A stretch of 64,000 nt of DNA. Origin: Arcobacter lacus (GTDB taxonomy: Bacteria; Campylobacterota; Campylobacteria; Campylobacterales; Arcobacteraceae). This document shows, one piece after another, positions 9,352 through 19,015 of this stretch. The DNA lies in the NCBI RefSeq assembly GCF_003063295.1, contig NZ_MUXF01000014.1, forward strand, positions 1-64,000, read 5' to 3'. The notes beneath the pieces were generated by a model, which did no database searches, was not told the DNA's origin, and saw only the letters and a list, made by a program, of their open reading frames with translations. The position numbers and the translations under genes are program-made. Position 1 is the stretch's first letter. Every line of letters begins with the position of its first letter.

Positions 9352-10218
9352 TTAAATATTTAATATTTCTTGATTAAATCTATTTAAATTATTTTCTATA
9401 CTACACTCTTTTGCTATTTCATAATTTTGTTTTTTAATATTTTTTAACTCTTTTTCATCCGATAATATAGCATCAATTTTAAATGCAATAGTTGAGTCAG
9501 TTGGGCTACTCATTGAAGCAAAAACATCAATCACCTCTTTTGCATCATTTTTAACACTTAAAAAAACAACACATTCACAAAACATAGCTTTTAATATATT
9601 TGTAGCAAAAGATTTATTATGAGTTGGAAGTAAAAATATATCACTTACTAAAAATAATTCATCAAAATTTTTATAATCATCAATAAGTATAATTTTTTCT
9701 TCAAGTTTTTTATATTTTGGAAGTGAAAATTGTAAACTTCCTATTTGTCTTTTATCACCTGCAATTATTATTTTAAAATTTGAATAATTTAGATTTGAAC
9801 AAATATCTAAAAACTCTTTAATTCCAGACGTTTTAAAATTTTTTGCTGTAAAAAATATAAGTTTTGTATCAAAATCTATATTGAATTTTTTATAAAAATC
9901 TATTTTTATTTTATTTTCATTTTCAATATTTATATTTATTGAAGGATAGATAACTTCAATTTTTTCTGATGAAATTTTTAATTCTTCTAATATATTATTT
10001 TTAGTAGAAAATGAATTTACTATTGTAATTTTTGAATTTTTTATATTTAAAATAGTTTTTTCATCTAAAGAACCAGTATGAAAATAGACATCTGCATATC
10101 TTTTTTTGCTAAAAAGTTTTTTCAAAAAATTTTTATTTTTTATAACTTCAATATTCTCTTGTTTTTTTAACTCGTTTATTAAAACATTTGTTGTTTTATA
10201 TGAGATTGTAATTTTCAT
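9352..10218 (-). CDS. Glycosyltransferase, family 4-like, short
   Basis: A 288-residue GT-B fold protein. The C-terminal half has the family features: FFTAKNFKTSGIKEFLDIC (about 136-154), IIAGDKRQ, DIFLLPTHNKSF and the KAMFCECVVFLS segment. It is about 70 residues shorter than usual and its N-terminal acceptor domain is small. The E-x7-E motif is weak, since the second part reads AMFCE rather than EAMxxG. Donor and acceptor unknown. It is the outermost gene of the LPS locus, read divergently from gmhB. Its -10 box TATAAT is at 10251-10256. Confidence 0.7.
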   Translation of the reverse strand: MKITISYKTTNVLINELKKQENIEVIKNKNFLKKLFSKKRYADVYFHTGSLDEKTILNIKNSKITIVNSFSTKNNILEELKISSEKIEVIYPSININIENENKIKIDFYKKFNIDFDTKLIFFTAKNFKTSGIKEFLDICSNLNYSNFKIIIAGDKRQIGSLQFSLPKYKKLEEKIILIDDYKNFDELFLVSDIFLLPTHNKSFATNILKAMFCECVVFLSVKNDAKEVIDVFASMSSPTDSTIAFKIDAILSDEKELKNIKKQNYEIAKECSIENNLNRFNQEILNI

Positions 10219-10250
10219 CTAAATACTTTCTTAACTTTAAAATAACTCTT

Positions 10251-10278
10251 ATTATAGTTAAAACTGCTTTATGATAAT
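10251..10278. promoter_or_regulatory. Divergent promoter region between the glycosyltransferase and gmhB
   Basis: TATAAT on the minus strand (10251-10256) points at the glycosyltransferase. On the plus strand TATGATAAT (10270-10278) fits an extended -10 box pointing at gmhB. The plus-strand box overlaps the only upstream ATG (10271), which argues that this ATG is promoter and not start codon. Confidence 0.5.
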
Positions 10279-10312
10279 ATTTAATAAACAATACATACGA
10301 AAAGGATTTTTT

Positions 10313-10834
10313 ATTCAAACAAATAAAAAGAAAATAATCTATCTTGATAGAGATGGAGTTATAAACAAAGATTTTGGATATGTTTATGAAATTGATAAAT
10401 TTGAGTTTATAAGTGGAGTTCTTGAAGCTTGTAAACATTTTATAAATTTAGGATATGAAATTGTTGTAGTTACAAATCAATCTGGAATTGGAAGAAATTA
10501 CTATACAAAAGAGGATTTTATAAAACTTACAAATTGGATGAAAAGTGAGTTTAAAAAAAATGGTATTGATATCTTAAATGTATATTTTTGCCCTCATGCT
10601 CCTGAAGAAAACTGCAGTTGTAGAAAACCACAAATTGGTATGATTACACAATCATTAAACGATTTTGATATAGATTTACAAAAATCTTGGCTAATTGGAG
10701 ATAAAATGAGTGATATTCAAACTGCAATTAGTGCAAATATTCCAAATAAAATATTAATTTCAAAAGAGAAAGAGGATAAAGTTTTACATGTAGTTGAAAC
10801 TTTATTTGATACAATAAACATAATAAAACAGTAA
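10313..10834 (+). CDS. gmhB: D-glycero-beta-D-manno-heptose 1,7-bisphosphate 7-phosphatase
   Basis: A HAD-superfamily phosphatase that removes the C7 phosphate of heptose 1,7-bisphosphate in ADP-heptose synthesis. It has the HAD nucleophile motif YLDRDGVIN, VTNQSG, and the zinc-loop cysteines in CPHAPEENCSCRKP, typical of GmhB. Start choice: an ATG at 10271 would add 14 residues but has no ribosome-binding site and overlaps a -10 box. AAAAGGA at 10300-10306 is followed after 6 nt by in-frame ATT (10313), which also puts the N-terminus where the family usually starts. I therefore prefer ATT (173 residues), and 10271 remains possible (187 residues). First gene of gmhB-hldD-hldE-gmhA. Confidence 0.9.
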   Translation: MQTNKKKIIYLDRDGVINKDFGYVYEIDKFEFISGVLEACKHFINLGYEIVVVTNQSGIGRNYYTKEDFIKLTNWMKSEFKKNGIDILNVYFCPHAPEENCSCRKPQIGMITQSLNDFDIDLQKSWLIGDKMSDIQTAISANIPNKILISKEKEDKVLHVVETLFDTINIIKQ

Positions 10835-10842
10835 GGCTTATA

Positions 10843-11850
10843 ATGAAATATACAGATATAAATTTTAATAAAAAAACAATACTAATTACTGGTGGAGCTG
10901 GTTTTATAGGCTCTAGTTTGGCTTTTTATTTTCAAAATAATTACCCAAAATCAAAAATTGTAGTTTTAGATAGTTTTAGAAGTGGTGAAACTTTTAGTAA
11001 TGGAAACTTAAAAAGTTTTGGTCACTTTAAAAATCTTTTAGGTTTTAAAGGCATTGTTATAAGTGGTGATATAAACGATAAAAGTGTTTTAAAATCTTTA
11101 GAAAAGAATTATAAATTTGACTATATTTTTCATCAAGCTGCTATTTCAGATACAACTGTACAAGAACAAGATTTAATGATAAAAACAAATGTAAATGCTT
11201 ATGAAGATCTATTAAAAATTGCAATAAAACATAAAGCAAATATGATTTATGCAAGTAGTGCAGCAACTTATGGAGATAGTGATAGATTTGAAGTTGGTTA
11301 TGAACAGCCAAATAATGCTTATGGTTTTAGTAAAGTTATGATGGATAATGTGACTTATGAGTACTTAAAAAAAGATTTAGATATTTCAATAGTTGGATTA
11401 AAATATTTTAATGTTTATGGACCAAGAGAGTTTTTTAAAAATAAAACTGCATCAATGGTAGTTCAATTTGGACATCAAATACTAAAAGGACTTACTCCAA
11501 AACTTTTTGAAGGAAGTGATAAAATATTAAGAGACTTTATCTATATTGAAGATATTATTCAAGCAAATATAAAAGCTTGTAATCCTAAAAAATCTGGTGT
11601 TTATAATGTTGGAACAGGAAATGCTAGAAGTTTTGAAGATATAGTAAATATCTTGCAAAAAGAGTTACAAATAAATAATGGTAAAGAGTATATTCCAAAT
11701 CCTTATGTTGGTTCTTACCAATTTTTTACACAAGCAAATATAGAAACTACAACGAAGTATTTAGGATATGAACCAAAATTTAGTTTAGAAGATGGAATAA
11801 AAGCTTATATTCCTGAAATTTTAAAACTATTTAAAGAAGAAGTAAAATAG
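10843..11850 (+). CDS. hldD: ADP-L-glycero-D-manno-heptose 6-epimerase
   Basis: A 335-residue short-chain dehydrogenase/epimerase that converts ADP-D,D-heptose to ADP-L,D-heptose, the LPS inner-core donor. NADP-binding motif GGAGFIGS lies at 17-24 and the catalytic YxxxK pair is in YGFSK (about 157-161). LKYFNVYGPREF is typical of HldD. It lies 8 bp after gmhB and directly abuts hldE, in the order of the pathway operon. Confidence 0.96.
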   Translation: MKYTDINFNKKTILITGGAGFIGSSLAFYFQNNYPKSKIVVLDSFRSGETFSNGNLKSFGHFKNLLGFKGIVISGDINDKSVLKSLEKNYKFDYIFHQAAISDTTVQEQDLMIKTNVNAYEDLLKIAIKHKANMIYASSAATYGDSDRFEVGYEQPNNAYGFSKVMMDNVTYEYLKKDLDISIVGLKYFNVYGPREFFKNKTASMVVQFGHQILKGLTPKLFEGSDKILRDFIYIEDIIQANIKACNPKKSGVYNVGTGNARSFEDIVNILQKELQINNGKEYIPNPYVGSYQFFTQANIETTTKYLGYEPKFSLEDGIKAYIPEILKLFKEEVK

Positions 11851-13287
11851 ATGAAAATGTTGAGTAAAAAACCAAATATTTTAGTAATTGGTGATTTGAT
11901 GATAGATCACTATTTATGGGGAAGTTGTGATAGAATTTCTCCTGAAGCGCCAGTTCAAGTTGTAAATGTAAAAAAAGAGAGTTCTGTTTTAGGTGGAGCT
12001 GGAAATGTTATAAATAATCTTTTTACTCTTGGTGCAACTGTTGATGTAATAAGTGTAATTGGAGATGATAATGTTGCAAATGAACTAAAAAGTTTATTAG
12101 AAAAAATCAAAATATCAACTTCAAATTTAATAGTTGAAAATAATAGAAAAACATCTAAAAAAAGCCGACTTATAGCTTCACAGCAACAAGTTTTAAGATA
12201 TGATATGGAAAGTATTGATGATATAAATGAAGAAAGTCATAAGAAAATCATCTCAAATCTTGAAAAAAATATTAAAAAATATAGTTCAATTATACTTTCT
12301 GATTATGGGAAAGGCGTGTTAACTACAAAATTAACGCAAGATATTATAAATATTGCAAATAAAAATGGTGTAAAAGTTTTAGTTGATCCAAAAGGAAAAG
12401 ATTATAGTAAATATAAAGGTTCATATACTCTTACTCCAAATAAAAAAGAGGCTCAAGAAGCTACAAATATAGATATAAAAGATGAAAATTCTTTAATAAA
12501 TGCTTTAAAAAATTTAAAAGAAAAATGTGATTTAGAAGTATCTCTTATAACTTTAAGTGAACAAGGAATTGCTATTTTTGATGAAAATCTTACTATAAAA
12601 CCAACTGTTGCTAGAGAAGTTTATGATGTAACAGGAGCTGGTGATACAGTAATTGCTTCTATTGCTTTTGCTTTAGGAAATGATTTAAATATAAATGAAG
12701 CTGTAAGTTTTGCAAATTTAGCAGCTGGCGTTGTTGTAGGAAAACTTGGAAGTGCAACGACAACTTTAGATGAAATTTATGAATATGAATCAAGTTTACA
12801 TAAATCAAATTCAAACTCTCATATAAAAACTTTTGAAGAGATTGAAAAATTAGCATCAAAACTTCATAGTCTTGGTAAAAAAATAGTTTTCACAAATGGT
12901 TGTTTTGACATACTTCATGTAGGGCATGTAAAATACCTAGAAGAAGCAAGAAGTTATGGTGATGTTTTAATATTAGGTTTAAACGCTGATAGCAGTGTAA
13001 AAAAACTAAAAGGTGATTCAAGACCAATAAATAATCAAGATGATAGAGCATATATTTTAGCTTCACTTGAAAGTGTAGATTATGTAGTTATTTTTGAAGA
13101 AGAAACTCCTTATGAGTTAATTAAATTAATTAAACCACATGTTTTAGTAAAAGGTGGAGATTATGAAGGTAAGGATGTTGTTGGTCAAGATATAGCTGAT
13201 GAATTAAAATTAGTAAAATTTGTAGATGGGAAAAGTACAACAAATACGATAAAAAGGATACAAGAAAATGAAAAGTGCAATAATTAA
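11851..13287 (+). CDS. hldE: Bifunctional heptose 7-phosphate kinase / heptose 1-phosphate adenylyltransferase
   Basis: A 478-residue fusion enzyme. Residues 1 to about 315 form a PfkB-type kinase (GGAGNV near the N-terminus, DVTGAGDT at about 259-266) that phosphorylates heptose 7-phosphate at C1. Residues from about 340 form a nucleotidyltransferase ([10 protein letters not shown] at about 351-360) that adds AMP. The full-length fusion matches the E. coli-type enzyme. Translation starts directly at the hldD stop (Met1 or Met3), and its last 20 bp overlap gmhA. Confidence 0.97.
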   Translation: MKMLSKKPNILVIGDLMIDHYLWGSCDRISPEAPVQVVNVKKESSVLGGAGNVINNLFTLGATVDVISVIGDDNVANELKSLLEKIKISTSNLIVENNRKTSKKSRLIASQQQVLRYDMESIDDINEESHKKIISNLEKNIKKYSSIILSDYGKGVLTTKLTQDIINIANKNGVKVLVDPKGKDYSKYKGSYTLTPNKKEAQEATNIDIKDENSLINALKNLKEKCDLEVSLITLSEQGIAIFDENLTIKPTVAREVYDVTGAGDTVIASIAFALGNDLNINEAVSFANLAAGVVVGKLGSATTTLDEIYEYESSLHKSNSNSHIKTFEEIEKLASKLHSLGKKIVFTNGCFDILHVGHVKYLEEARSYGDVLILGLNADSSVKKLKGDSRPINNQDDRAYILASLESVDYVVIFEEETPYELIKLIKPHVLVKGGDYEGKDVVGQDIADELKLVKFVDGKSTTNTIKRIQENEKCNN

Positions 13288-13834
13288 AGAGTTTTTAGCA
13301 CATCAAGAAACAATAGCAAAAGTTATAGAAACTATGCAAGGACCTTTAGAAGAAGCTTCAAAAATTGCAGTTGAAACTTTAAAAAATGGGAATAAAATCT
13401 TACTTTGTGGAAATGGAGGAAGTGCAGCAGATGCACAACATTTTGCGGCAGAACTAACAGGAAGATATAAAACAGAAAGACGAGGATTACCAGGAATTGC
13501 TCTTACAACTGATACAAGCGCACTAACAGCTATTGGAAATGACTATGGATATGATAGAGTTTTTGATAGACAAGTTGAAGCTTTAGCTTCTAAAGGTGAT
13601 TTACTTATTGGTATTTCTACTTCAGGGAATAGTACTAATGTAATAAATGCACTAAAAGTAGCAAAGGATTTGGGTTGTAAAACTATTGGTTTAACAGGAC
13701 GTGACGGAGGAAAAATGAACGAACTTTGTGATATAAATTTAGTTGTTCCTTCAAATGATACACCAAGAATACAAGAGATGCATATACTTTTTGAACACAC
13801 GATTTGTCAAATTATTGATAATGAATTAAGTTAA
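13268..13834 (+). CDS. gmhA: Sedoheptulose 7-phosphate isomerase
   Basis: A 188-residue SIS-domain enzyme making heptose 7-phosphate from sedoheptulose 7-phosphate, the first step of ADP-heptose synthesis. [16 protein letters not shown] and GISTSGNS are the sugar-phosphate-binding loops typical of GmhA. It completes the pathway in one plus-strand operon. It overlaps hldE by 20 bp upstream, and its 3' end overlaps the convergent waaF gene by 9 bp. Confidence 0.96.
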   Translation: MKSAIIKEFLAHQETIAKVIETMQGPLEEASKIAVETLKNGNKILLCGNGGSAADAQHFAAELTGRYKTERRGLPGIALTTDTSALTAIGNDYGYDRVFDRQVEALASKGDLLIGISTSGNSTNVINALKVAKDLGCKTIGLTGRDGGKMNELCDINLVVPSNDTPRIQEMHILFEHTICQIIDNELS

Positions 13835-14767
13835 ATTTTCACAAACTTTTAAAACATCAGCAGCTGTAATATTTTTCATACACTTATGATGTTTTAATGG
13901 ACAAACTCTTTTCATACAAGGTGCACAATCCAGATTTTTTGTCACAATTTCTCCATTTGGATTATTCCATTGATTTGTTTCAGTAAATTTTGTAGGACCA
14001 AAGATAGCTATTGTTTTCACTTTATAAGCAGCTGCAATATGCATAGGACCACTATCATTTGTAATAAATAAATCAAGCCCAGCAATTCTTTCAATAAGTT
14101 CAGGAATTGTGGTTTTACCAGCTAAATTTTGATAATTTGTTATTCCTTTTGAAACTAATTCATTTTCTATATCCTTTGCAATATTAGTTTCTGCTGGTCC
14201 TCCAAAAATTACGATATCATATTTTTTTGACATTTCAATTGCAATTTTTGCAAACTCTTCTGGGTACCATCTTTTTGCACTTCCATAAGTGGCACCTGGA
14301 TTTATTCCTAAAGTTGGTTTACCGTAATTAAAAGGTTTAAAATAAAGTTTTAAATCCCCTACTTCATTTTGCAAATTTAAAACTTTATTTATAAAGTCGT
14401 TATATCTAATACATAAATGTATCTCTTTTTTTGTAAGACGTCTATAATTGAATTTTTTCTTTGCTTTTATAAAAAACATCATAAATTTAGAAGAGATACT
14501 TCTTCTAAATGAAATTGCTAAATCAACTTTTCCGATACTTTTTGCTAAAGAAATAAGATTTTTATATCTATTTCCACTCTTTTTTGTATCATCAACTATT
14601 ACTCTTTTTATATTTGGATAACCTTGAAAAGCTTGAGTTGAAACAAAAGAACCTAAAAGTGTAATTTGAGCATCGGGATATGTTTTTATCAAATTTTCTA
14701 TTGCTGGTGTTGCCATAATAGCATCTCCCAACCAAGAAGGTATTTCTATAAATATTTCTTTAATCAT
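13826..14767 (-). CDS. waaF: ADP-heptose:LPS heptosyltransferase II-type enzyme
   Basis: A 313-residue GT9 enzyme. It has the start motif [20 protein letters not shown] (7-26), the donor-binding segment [17 protein letters not shown], and [13 protein letters not shown] near the C-terminus. WaaF adds the second heptose of the inner core. Two cysteine clusters near the end ([12 protein letters not shown]) are usual for this group. It lies beside the heptose-synthesis operon, as in Campylobacter LOS loci. It overlaps the next minus-strand gene (14760) by 8 bp. Confidence 0.9.
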   Translation of the reverse strand: MIKEIFIEIPSWLGDAIMATPAIENLIKTYPDAQITLLGSFVSTQAFQGYPNIKRVIVDDTKKSGNRYKNLISLAKSIGKVDLAISFRRSISSKFMMFFIKAKKKFNYRRLTKKEIHLCIRYNDFINKVLNLQNEVGDLKLYFKPFNYGKPTLGINPGATYGSAKRWYPEEFAKIAIEMSKKYDIVIFGGPAETNIAKDIENELVSKGITNYQNLAGKTTIPELIERIAGLDLFITNDSGPMHIAAAYKVKTIAIFGPTKFTETNQWNNPNGEIVTKNLDCAPCMKRVCPLKHHKCMKNITAADVLKVCENLT

Positions 14768-15821
14768 TTTTTTTAATCATCTCTTTAAAAGCATAAAATT
14801 GAGGATATTTTATAATTTCTCCTCCTCTATTATCAACCAATCCATATCCTGGAGCAATTAGTTGATGCCAATAAACTCTTTTAATCTTTTTACTTTTTTT
14901 TGCTATTTCAAAATACTCTAACATATATTTTGTATATTCTTCATTTGAAACACACTCTTTTTCACTTGTTGGAGCATAAGGAGCTGTATTTTTTATAGGC
15001 CAATTAACCTCAGTTATATATATTTCATTTTTACATTTTGGACTTAATTTTACTAAAGAAAAAAGTAAATCAATTTTATTTTTAAAATCAAAAAAAAGAT
15101 ATTGTTTGTTTTTTGCACTTCCTCGTCTATCTACATAAAGTAAAGAGCTAACTATATCATATTTTATATCTTCAAAATTAAACATCGCTCTAACATTATA
15201 GTAGTATTCAAAGTCAATAACACTAGGTCCTAAAAGTTTTATATTTGGAAATTTTTCATCTTTTAAATTTTGAGCTACTTTATAGAAATTTACATACTCT
15301 TTTACGCTAAAAAATCCCCATTTTGCACGATTTATTGTAGTTGCTATTTGAAATTCGCTTACAAAACTGCCAAATTTTATAAAAATTAGTTCCAAATTTT
15401 CTTTTAAAAGTTTGTGATTTTCTATATTTTCTCTATCTTGCATAATGTTTAATAGAATATTTTTTTTTGATGTTTTATTAAAACTTTGGGCAAAATCAAC
15501 GTAAGAATCAATATTTTTTATATCACATAATGGCAGTCTAATTATTAAGTTTTTTACTTGAAGTTCTTCTACTAATTCAACTTGACAATTGCCTTTATCA
15601 AGATTCACTCCTAAACCATAAAAATCGTCATTTGAAAATTTAACTTTTCCCTTAAAAAATTTCATAAAAAGCATTGCAATAGGCAGAATAAAAAAAGAAC
15701 TGATAAAAAGCTTTATAAAATCTTTTAAATGCTTTTTTCGCATAGCTTTCTTGTAATTTTTATCTTTAATAACTTGAGGTTGATCAGAGTAATTATCCCA
15801 AATAAAAAGATCTTTATTCAC
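14760..15821 (-). CDS. Membrane-anchored glycoside-hydrolase-like protein of the LPS locus
   Basis: A 353-residue protein of unknown function. A basic N-terminus is followed by one hydrophobic segment (about 37-58), so the rest is probably periplasmic. The body looks like a TIM-barrel glycosidase: FYGLGVNLD at the start, KLLGPSVIDFEYYY in the middle, and an IYITEVNWP strand end whose Glu sits where a catalytic nucleophile would, then a YWHQLIAPGYGLVD strand. It overlaps waaF by 8 bp and the third heptosyltransferase gene by 8 bp, so it is co-translated with inner-core assembly genes. It could trim or transfer sugars, but the family assignment is inferred from motifs only. Confidence 0.6.
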   Translation of the reverse strand: MNKDLFIWDNYSDQPQVIKDKNYKKAMRKKHLKDFIKLFISSFFILPIAMLFMKFFKGKVKFSNDDFYGLGVNLDKGNCQVELVEELQVKNLIIRLPLCDIKNIDSYVDFAQSFNKTSKKNILLNIMQDRENIENHKLLKENLELIFIKFGSFVSEFQIATTINRAKWGFFSVKEYVNFYKVAQNLKDEKFPNIKLLGPSVIDFEYYYNVRAMFNFEDIKYDIVSSLLYVDRRGSAKNKQYLFFDFKNKIDLLFSLVKLSPKCKNEIYITEVNWPIKNTAPYAPTSEKECVSNEEYTKYMLEYFEIAKKSKKIKRVYWHQLIAPGYGLVDNRGGEIIKYPQFYAFKEMIKKND

Positions 15822-16734
15822 TAATTAATTCTTTTAACTTATTTTCAATTTCTAAGTATTTTTCTTTTGTATAATCTTTATTTATCATAAAATTGTTTTG
15901 GTTTTCTTCATTACTTATAGTTGCCCATCTTTTGCTACTTGCAAATAAAGAATCTCCAAAAAATGATAAAGTTTTTGTATTTGTTGTTCCTGCAAGATGC
16001 ATAGGACCAGTTGATGTACTAACAAAAAGAAAGCTAGAAGCTATATATTGTGTAAATTCATATAAAGAAACTTTTGAATCAAAAATTGTTGCCTTAAAAT
16101 CAAGATTTTCTTTTATATATTCTTTTGAATCATTATCATCTGGACCAAAACTAAAAACTACCTCAAAAGAACTATCTTTAATACTTCTTGCTAAATTTAT
16201 ATAATCATCTAATCTTAAATTTCCATCACTACTTCCACCAAATCCAACATGAAAAATTACTCTTTTTTCTTTTTCTACTTTAATATCTAAAAGTGGTTTA
16301 GTAAAATCAAGTTTTATGTCTGGATATAATTTTTTTGCCAAATCAAGATTATATCTCCACTCTGTTTTTGCTACTTGACTTCTTTTTTGTTTTACTCTTT
16401 TATTAAAAAAAAGTTGTGCTATTTTAGTAGCTGGCGCTACTCTTTTTTTTATCCCACTTTTAAAAAGAAGTTTTCCTAAAGTTATATCAATATATGCACT
16501 TATACTCGCATCAAATTTTTTTTCTTTTATCTCTTTTAATGTTTTTGATAAATTATTTTTATCAAATAAAATAACATCATCTATAAAATCTATTTTTTTT
16601 GCAAAATCAAAATTTACTTTTGATACAAGCGCTGTTAATTTTGTATTAGGATATTGTTCTTTAATAGCTTTAAAAAGAGGTAAAGTTACGACAAAATCAC
16701 CTATTTTATCGTGTCTTGTTATTAGTAAATTCAC
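15814..16734 (-). CDS. Glycosyltransferase family 9 (third heptosyltransferase-like) protein
   Basis: A 306-residue GT9 protein: LITRHDKIGDFVVTLPLFKA at residues 3-22, the donor region HVGFGGSSDGNLRLDDY, and FVSTSTGPMHLAG (about 253-265). It resembles WaaF/WaaC/WaaQ but is neither of the two standard enzymes, which are present separately (13826, 34594), so it may add a third heptose. It overlaps its neighbours by 8 bp and 1 bp. Confidence 0.82.
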   Translation of the reverse strand: MNLLITRHDKIGDFVVTLPLFKAIKEQYPNTKLTALVSKVNFDFAKKIDFIDDVILFDKNNLSKTLKEIKEKKFDASISAYIDITLGKLLFKSGIKKRVAPATKIAQLFFNKRVKQKRSQVAKTEWRYNLDLAKKLYPDIKLDFTKPLLDIKVEKEKRVIFHVGFGGSSDGNLRLDDYINLARSIKDSSFEVVFSFGPDDNDSKEYIKENLDFKATIFDSKVSLYEFTQYIASSFLFVSTSTGPMHLAGTTNTKTLSFFGDSLFASSKRWATISNEENQNNFMINKDYTKEKYLEIENKLKELISE

Positions 16735-17483
16735 TATTTTTTACCTCTGATTTTTCTTTTAAACTCTACAAAGTCTTTTAATTTTTTATCACATTTTTTC
16801 AAAATATTAATAGCTATTTTTTCATCATTTTGTGATAATCTTGCATACTCAGCTGCAATTAATTTTAAACTATCTTCATCTAACCATAATTTTGCAAAAT
16901 TGTCTAAACCAGTTTCTAAATCAATATTTTTAAATTCCATTCTATTTATATCAACGACACTAAAATCATACTCATCATTTTTATTTTTAAAAACTAGTAT
17001 ATTACCAGCTGAATAATCTTTATGATAAACACCATTTTTATGTAAATTATAAGTAAATGCTACAAATTTTTTTATAATTAATTCTCTATCATTTAACATC
17101 ATATTTCTTAATGGCTCACGAATAGTAAATAAATAATCTAATTTTTCACTAATAAAAAAACTTTCTTTAAATAAAAAGTTTTGATAAAACTCTATATAAC
17201 CTATCGGTGTTGGAGTGTTTATATTTAAATTAATAAGTTTTACAGCATTCTCGTAAGATTTTTTTGCTTTTGAATCTCTAAAATATGCATAAACAACTTG
17301 ATTTATAATATTTGGAATTTTAAAAGCCTTAACAACTGTTTGAACACTTTTATATTCTATAACTTTTAATTCATTCCTAGCTTTGTGAATAGTATTTGAA
17401 TTTTGTTTAAAAAAATTTTTAACATTTAACAAAAAATCTTTAATATTTTCATAATTTACATTTAATTCATATTTTATAGCCAA
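16734..17483 (-). CDS. LPS kinase-like protein (WaaP/Kdo-kinase superfamily)
   Basis: A 249-residue protein with the protein-kinase-like fold of lipopolysaccharide kinases. The catalytic loop reads HKDYSAGN (HxDxxxxN, roughly 144-151), followed by the metal-binding VVDINRMEF (DxN in place of DFG). No membrane segment. It sits directly upstream of the GT9 gene (shares one base), so the likely substrate is core heptose or Kdo. It is one of four kinase-fold genes in the locus. Confidence 0.78.
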   Translation of the reverse strand: MAIKYELNVNYENIKDFLLNVKNFFKQNSNTIHKARNELKVIEYKSVQTVVKAFKIPNIINQVVYAYFRDSKAKKSYENAVKLINLNINTPTPIGYIEFYQNFLFKESFFISEKLDYLFTIREPLRNMMLNDRELIIKKFVAFTYNLHKNGVYHKDYSAGNILVFKNKNDEYDFSVVDINRMEFKNIDLETGLDNFAKLWLDEDSLKLIAAEYARLSQNDEKIAINILKKCDKKLKDFVEFKRKIRGKK

Positions 17484-17544
17484 ATTTTTCCTTTTTCGTA
17501 AAGGGGATATTTTAGCAAAAGATTTTATATGTTTAAATTAAATA

Positions 17545-18108
17545 TTATTTTTCTAAATATTTTTTAACAAATTTATCCCATCTTCTATTTATTTTTCTTC
17601 GTGCAAAATATGAAATTTTATTTGGAAATGTAAAGTAAGTAACATCACCTAATCCATCAATTAATACTAAATCAAAATCTGTTTGACTATTTTTTCTAAG
17701 AAGTATATTTTTAGGCATCATTCCATAATTAAAAATTATACAATTATCTAAAAAATATTGCTTATATTCTTCTAACTCTTTTTTATATTTTAAAACACCA
17801 TCTTTTTTTAAATAATATTCAAATGTTTTAGAAACTTCACCATCAAAATCTCTTATAAGTTCAACAACAAATCCAGCCCCTTTATCTGTTTTAACTTCAC
17901 CAAAATATTTTGGAAGATGTTTAAAATTTGTCATTCTTCTTTTTTCTAATTCTTTATAGTAATTTACCTCTAGCTTAGTTTGTTTACTCTCTTTTCTATT
18001 ATTATTTTCATAAGTAATTTTTATTGCTTTATTTTTATCTTCAGGATGAATATAACAAGCTCTTTCATTTCCTTTTCCAACAAAATCTTCATCTTTTAAT
18101 ATTATCAT
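17545..18108 (-). CDS. YrbL family protein (first copy)
   Basis: A 187-residue member of the YrbL family, named after the PhoP-regulated E. coli protein of unknown function. The opening FVGKGNERACYIHPEDKNKA is typical. The later MPKNILL and LIDGLGD segments resemble a kinase catalytic Asn and a metal-binding Asp, so it may be a small kinase. It has a clear relative at 24514 in the same locus. It lies 8 bp after the SGNH gene and 61 bp before the LPS kinase gene. Confidence 0.78.
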   Translation of the reverse strand: MIILKDEDFVGKGNERACYIHPEDKNKAIKITYENNNRKESKQTKLEVNYYKELEKRRMTNFKHLPKYFGEVKTDKGAGFVVELIRDFDGEVSKTFEYYLKKDGVLKYKKELEEYKQYFLDNCIIFNYGMMPKNILLRKNSQTDFDLVLIDGLGDVTYFTFPNKISYFARRKINRRWDKFVKKYLEK

Positions 18109-18116
18109 TTTATCTC

Positions 18117-19007
18117 CTATTTTAAATAATCTTTCAATATTTCATAAAAGAACTTTGTAGATTCTAATTTATAAGAACTATAAACATGGTTTTCAGCATT
18201 TCCCATATTTTCATTTATAGGATATAGGTATTTTTCTATAAAAGTTATATTTTTAAATTTTCTTAATATCTTATGCTGTTCATCAATAATATTTGAATAT
18301 TTTTGATATAAATCATAATGTAATGTACCTTGAATATAAAAAACTTTTACATTTTTATCTTGTAAATAATCATCTAGCATTTTAAATTCTTTATTTTTTG
18401 AAGAATTTATTAATTCATAATCAATATATTTATTGTTATTTAATTCTTCATTAATATTAAGTAAACCATTTTTATAGGTTTCTTCTTCATCTCTACTTTT
18501 TTTCTCTTTTTTAAAAGCTTTTTTTATTGATTTGAGATTCATATATTTATACTTAAAACAACTAATATTATCTAAAAATTTATATGCTATTACTTCTTCA
18601 TTTGATAAATCATCTAATGTTGAACAATATCCACCATCAGAAAAAGGATATTGCCAAATTGATGGATTCTGCATTATTACAATGTATTTAATTTTGTCAT
18701 TACTTTTAATAATATTTCTAATCATATTAAATGTTGCAGAAATATTGTGAGCACCAGCAGTTAAAGCTAAGTTTGAAACACTTTTATTTAATAATGTTGA
18801 AAAATATTTTTCATCTAAACCATACTTTAAAGAACTATCTCCAACAAATACAATTTCACTTTTTTCATTTTTAGACTGTTCTACTCGCTCTTCACTATAT
18901 TTTGCTAATCTATCATTTGAATACCCTAAGAAAGACAAATAAAATAATACAATTGAACTAATTAATGAAAGACAAAAAAATAATTTTATAAATAATTTAT
19001 TATTCAT
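18117..19007 (-). CDS. SGNH-hydrolase-like, membrane-anchored protein
   Basis: A 296-residue protein with an N-terminal hydrophobic segment (about 8-28) and a periplasmic body. EIVFVGDSSLKYGLD near residue 52 is the block-I GDS motif of SGNH esterases, and NLALTAGAHN looks like block II. A possible catalytic His lies in AENHVY near the C-terminus. It sits 8 bp behind an MBOAT gene. MBOAT plus SGNH partners carry out O-acetylation of alginate, peptidoglycan or teichoic acid, so the pair probably acylates an LPS sugar. Confidence 0.7.
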   Translation of the reverse strand: MNNKLFIKLFFCLSLISSIVLFYLSFLGYSNDRLAKYSEERVEQSKNEKSEIVFVGDSSLKYGLDEKYFSTLLNKSVSNLALTAGAHNISATFNMIRNIIKSNDKIKYIVIMQNPSIWQYPFSDGGYCSTLDDLSNEEVIAYKFLDNISCFKYKYMNLKSIKKAFKKEKKSRDEEETYKNGLLNINEELNNNKYIDYELINSSKNKEFKMLDDYLQDKNVKVFYIQGTLHYDLYQKYSNIIDEQHKILRKFKNITFIEKYLYPINENMGNAENHVYSSYKLESTKFFYEILKDYLK

Positions 19008-19015
19008 TATTACCC

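Noticed and set aside
10196-10438. Minus-strand frame opposite gmhB
   Set aside because: No motif, and it overlaps the well-supported gmhB and the divergent promoter.
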